Shown here: positions 4,936-6,118 of the stretch, piece by piece
How the letters are laid out: every line of letters starts with the position of its first letter
Position numbering within the stretch: position 1 is the first letter of the stretch
DNA from: Melaminivora alkalimesophila
Lineage (GTDB): Bacteria; Pseudomonadota; Gammaproteobacteria; Burkholderiales; Burkholderiaceae_C
Direction of reading: 5' to 3'
Assembly: GCF_000282995.1 (NCBI RefSeq)
Contig: NZ_ALEE01000795.1
Coordinates: 1 to 6,118 of the forward strand
DNA length: 6,118 bases
Notes under the pieces: model-generated
Seen by the model: the letters and a program-made list of their open reading frames with translations, nothing else
Told to the model about the DNA's origin: nothing
Databases searched by the model: none
Translations under genes and position numbers: made by a program

Positions 4936-6118
4936 ATGCGCATTGCCATCGTCGGCGCCGGCATCATCGGCGCCGCCACCGCGTTCGAGCTCAGCAGCGA
5001 CGGCCACGAGGTCGTCGTGCTGGAGCAGCGCGCCTCCGCCGCGGAGCATTCCAGCTTCGCCAACACCGGCATGCTGGCGCCCAGCCTGTTGATCCCTTGG
5101 GCCGCGCCGGGCATCGGCGGACCGCTGGCGCGCCAGATGCTCGGCCACCGCGCCACCCTGCGACTGGTACGGGGCGCCGGGTCGGCCGGCCTGGGCTGGC
5201 TGTGGCGCTGGCTGCGCGCCGGACGCCAGCCGGGCCACCCCGAGCGCCTTGCGGCCCTGGCGCACCTGGGCCGCTACAGCCAGGCGCGCACGCGGGAACT
5301 GGCCGCCGGGCTCGGCGCCGACATCGAGACCAGCCGGGGGGCGCTGCTGCCCCTTCGCACCCTGGCCGACCGGCAGCTCGTCCAGCCGGCCATGGACGTG
5401 CTCCAGGCCTGTGGCATCGCGGTGCGCGAGGTGGACGCCGAGACTGCGCGCCTGATCGAGCCTGGCCTGGCCGCCGACGTGCCGCTGGCGGGCGCCCTGC
5501 ACGCCAGCGACGGCGAGGCCGGCAACTGCCGCCTGTTCGCCCAGCTGCTGCGCCAGGCAGCCCAGGAGCGCGGCGCGCGTTTCGTGTTCAACGTCCGGGT
5601 CGAGCGGCTGCACACCTCTCCCACCGGCGTGCAGCTCGCCGGCCAGCCGGCGCCCGAGGCCTTCGACGCCGTGGTGCTCTGCGCCGGCGAGGCGAGCGCC
5701 GGACTGCTGCGCCCGCTCGGGCTGCGCCTGCCGCTGGCATCGCTGCATGGATACTCGGTCAGCGCCCCGGTGCGCGAGGATGTGCACGCCCCCCAAGGCA
5801 CCTTCATCGACCCCCAGCACCGCATCACCATCGCGCGCCAGGGCCAGCGGGTGCGCGTCTCCGGCGGCGCGGAGCTGGGCCACGCCGGAGGCACCCACCA
5901 TGCGCCCACGCTGCGCACGCTCTACCTCGCCCTGTCGGGCTGGTTCCCCGGCGGGGTGCTGACCTCCTCGCCGCAGGTGCAGGTCTGGCGCGGCGCGCGG
6001 CCGACCCTGCCCGACGGCGCGCCGGTGATCGGCGCCGGCCCGCTGCCGGGCCTGTGGCTCAACACGGGACACGGCGCGAGCGGCTGGGCCCAGGCCTGCG
6101 GCAGCGCGCGCGCCCTCG
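4936..6118 (+). CDS. FAD-dependent oxidoreductase, DadA-like D-amino-acid dehydrogenase family (3' end outside window)
   Basis: Members of this DAO/DadA family oxidatively deaminate D-amino acids to 2-oxo acids, passing electrons from FAD to the respiratory chain. The frame runs 394 codons to the window edge without a stop; E. coli DadA has 432. It starts MRIAIVGAGIIGAATAFEL, with the FAD-binding GAGIIG at 7-12 and Glu30 at the end of the second strand contacting ribose. SSFANTGMLAPS (39-50) and PWAAPG (54-59) match the DadA pattern near the flavin. Near the end are RPTLPDGAPVIG (355-366) and LNTGHGASGW (375-384), the second FAD/substrate region. ATG 4936 is supported by the nucleotide-binding motif beginning just after it, although no Shine-Dalgarno or clear promoter is visible. 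It is divergent from rpsB and probably functionally unrelated. Related enzymes (glycine oxidase ThiO, other DAO members) cannot be excluded, so I give no symbol. Confidence 0.85.
   Translation, partial: MRIAIVGAGIIGAATAFELSSDGHEVVVLEQRASAAEHSSFANTGMLAPSLLIPWAAPGIGGPLARQMLGHRATLRLVRGAGSAGLGWLWRWLRAGRQPGHPERLAALAHLGRYSQARTRELAAGLGADIETSRGALLPLRTLADRQLVQPAMDVLQACGIAVREVDAETARLIEPGLAADVPLAGALHASDGEAGNCRLFAQLLRQAAQERGARFVFNVRVERLHTSPTGVQLAGQPAPEAFDAVVLCAGEASAGLLRPLGLRLPLASLHGYSVSAPVREDVHAPQGTFIDPQHRITIARQGQRVRVSGGAELGHAGGTHHAPTLRTLYLALSGWFPGGVLTSSPQVQVWRGARPTLPDGAPVIGAGPLPGLWLNTGHGASGWAQACGSARAL

Noticed and set aside
4753..6072. 439-codon minus-strand open frame
   Set aside because: It is antisense to the DadA-like gene and runs through the rpsB promoter and leader. 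Its Arg/Gln/Ala-rich translation has no family motif.

Overview
The window is high-GC DNA from what looks like a betaproteobacterium, probably order Burkholderiales and most likely a Comamonadaceae relative such as Acidovorax. I judge this from the GC-rich codon usage, the character of the proteins and the conserved gene order; no database search was possible.

Most of the window (positions 4638 down to 1) is one minus-strand housekeeping block: rpsB (ribosomal protein S2), tsf (elongation factor Ts), pyrH (UMP kinase), frr (ribosome recycling factor), uppS (undecaprenyl diphosphate synthase) and the first 204 codons of cdsA (CDP-diacylglycerol synthase), which leaves the window at position 1. 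This is the classical bacterial translation/envelope cluster. It couples ribosome assembly, elongation and recycling with pyrimidine nucleotide supply and with lipid-carrier and phospholipid precursor synthesis. All six genes have intact family motifs.

Divergent from rpsB, on the plus strand from 4936 to the right edge, is a DadA-like FAD-dependent D-amino-acid dehydrogenase/oxidase family gene, open at its 3' end. The 297-nt intergenic region holds an extended -10 promoter for rpsB, a strongly folded leader of about 170 nt upstream of the rpsB ribosome binding site, and a GC-rich inverted repeat nearer the oxidoreductase.

The window is mostly ordinary core genome. The parts worth a second look are non-coding: the structured rpsB leader, with a 12-bp stem, a hairpin beside the ribosome binding site and a possible 25-codon upstream ORF that overlaps the rpsB start; and a bipartite intrinsic-terminator-like hairpin followed by seven U residues between rpsB and tsf, inside the operon. 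I see no mobile elements, CRISPR arrays, tRNA or rRNA genes, and no new protein system.
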